A stretch of 5,647 nucleotides of DNA from Pseudomonadota bacterium. GTDB taxonomy: Bacteria > SZUA-182 > DTGQ01. Shown one piece after another: positions 4,738-5,647 of this stretch. The notes under the pieces were generated by a model, which was given only the letters and a program-made list of their open reading frames with translations, had not been told where the DNA came from and made no database searches. The position numbers and the translations under genes are program-made. Position 1 is the first letter of the stretch. Every line of letters begins with the position of its first letter. The stretch lies in the NCBI GenBank assembly GCA_030605265.1, contig JAUWIR010000325.1:1-5647 (forward strand), in the 5' to 3' direction.

Positions 4738-5517
4738 ATGAGAAAACCAATTATAGCCGGCAACTGGAAGATGCATAAAACAATTATTGAATCCGTAGAC
4801 CTGGTCAATGACCTTAAGGTTTCTCTTGCGGATGTATCCCCTGATGATATCACTGTTATAGTGGCCCCTGTATTTACCTCTCTTTACGCTGTTCACGAGG
4901 TTTTATCCAAACATTGGATCAAATTAAGCGCTCAAAACCTTTTCTGGGAAGAAAAAGGGGCCTATACTGGCGAAATTTCTCCCAGCATGCTCACTGACTG
5001 TGGATGCAACTATTGCATTATTGGCCATTCCGAGAGGAGACAATATTTTGGAGAAACAGATGAATCCGTCAATCGGAAAATCCGGGCCGCTCTTCACTTT
5101 GGATTGTCTCCCATTGTTTGTGTTGGTGAATCCTTGGATCAAAGAGAAAGCAGTCAGACCTTTCAAGTGATTGAAAAACAAATTAGAGGCGGTTTCTCAG
5201 ACATTAGCTCCCTTCAAATGGGAAATATCACCATTGCTTATGAACCTATTTGGGCCATTGGTACAGGAAAAACAGCAACTCCTGAACAGGCCAATGAAGT
5301 CCATGCGTATATTCGCAAATTAATATCGCAACTTTATGATTCAAAAACAGCCGATCAACAGTGTATCCAATATGGAGGAAGTGTTAAACCCAATAATGTC
5401 AACAGCCTTATGGAAAAACCCGATATTGATGGAGCACTGGTTGGCGGGGCAAGCCTTGAGGCGGAATCTTTTACTTCTCTTGTTTTGGGGACATTAAAGG
5501 CTTACTCTAAGGCATAA
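4738..5517 (+). CDS. tpiA: Triosephosphate isomerase
   Basis: TpiA interconverts dihydroxyacetone phosphate and glyceraldehyde 3-phosphate, feeding the Gap and Pgk enzymes encoded just upstream. The 259-residue length is typical of the (beta/alpha)8 barrel enzyme. All key residues are present: Asn9 and Lys11 in AGNWKMHK, His97 in IIGHSERR (94-101), and the catalytic base Glu169 in AYEPIWAIGTGKTA (167-180), whose later part is the mobile loop 6. The phosphate-gripping segments QYGGSVKP (211-218) and GALVGGASL (232-240) are also intact. The AQNLFWEEKGAYTGEIS block (65-81) is the usual dimer-interface loop region. The ATG lies 11 bases after pgk with a ribosome site touching its stop codon. No clear terminator follows, so transcription may continue into a gene beyond the window. 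Confidence 0.98.
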   Translation: MRKPIIAGNWKMHKTIIESVDLVNDLKVSLADVSPDDITVIVAPVFTSLYAVHEVLSKHWIKLSAQNLFWEEKGAYTGEISPSMLTDCGCNYCIIGHSERRQYFGETDESVNRKIRAALHFGLSPIVCVGESLDQRESSQTFQVIEKQIRGGFSDISSLQMGNITIAYEPIWAIGTGKTATPEQANEVHAYIRKLISQLYDSKTADQQCIQYGGSVKPNNVNSLMEKPDIDGALVGGASLEAESFTSLVLGTLKAYSKA

Positions 5518-5647
5518 GCTACTGTTAAAGAAGAAAAAGAATTTATTTTTTTCCAGTTATGCTGATTTTTAATTTCCATAATCATTATTTATTTTTTAAT
5601 ATTGAGTCCGAAAGTATAAGTTTTATCAGCACTTCTTCAGTATCTAT

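Noticed and set aside
5518..5647. Terminator or promoter after tpiA
   Set aside because: The tail is AT-rich with an A-run followed by a T-run, but I see no GC-bearing stem and no well-spaced promoter boxes; no start of a further gene is visible.

Overview
This is an AT-rich, densely packed bacterial window. All genes lie on the + strand. It holds two housekeeping modules separated by a decayed, repeat-flanked insertion. Genes with recognisable Shine-Dalgarno (SD) sites (AAAGGAG, AAGGAGG, GGAGGG) and the orders nadD-rsfS-rlmH and gap-pgk-tpiA point to a low-GC bacterium, Firmicutes-like or from an uncultivated candidate phylum such as Atribacterota. That placement is inference; nothing in the window fixes the taxon.

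Layout: (1) 1-164 is the 3' end of nadD (NAD biosynthesis). (2) 166-555 is rsfS, a ribosome silencing factor. (3) 585-1019 is rlmH, the 23S rRNA pseudouridine-1915 methyltransferase. (4) 1024-1428 is a unit of about 405 bp. It is bounded by long imperfect inverted repeats and contains a GxxExxY-family gene broken by a stop codon, an internal deletion and a frameshift. (5) 1474-2310 is comF, a zinc-ribbon plus phosphoribosyltransferase protein. (6) 2345-3343 is gap. (7) 3344-3535 is a noncoding stretch full of short tandem and inverted repeats built on AGCTG/CAGCT. (8) 3536-4726 is pgk, starting at TTG. (9) 4738-5517 is tpiA. (10) 5518-5647 is an AT-rich tail in which I see no gene.

The first module joins NAD synthesis to two factors acting on the large ribosomal subunit, a common bacterial arrangement. 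The second encodes three consecutive-pathway enzymes of the triose part of glycolysis: TpiA interconverts DHAP and GAP, Gap makes 1,3-bisphosphoglycerate, and Pgk recovers ATP. comF sits directly upstream with a 34-nt gap to gap, so it is probably co-transcribed.

I do not see a convincing new functional system. The two points most worth attention are the inverted-repeat-bounded GxxExxY remnant, which looks like a dead copy of a dispersed element, and the structured repeat block inside the glycolytic operon.
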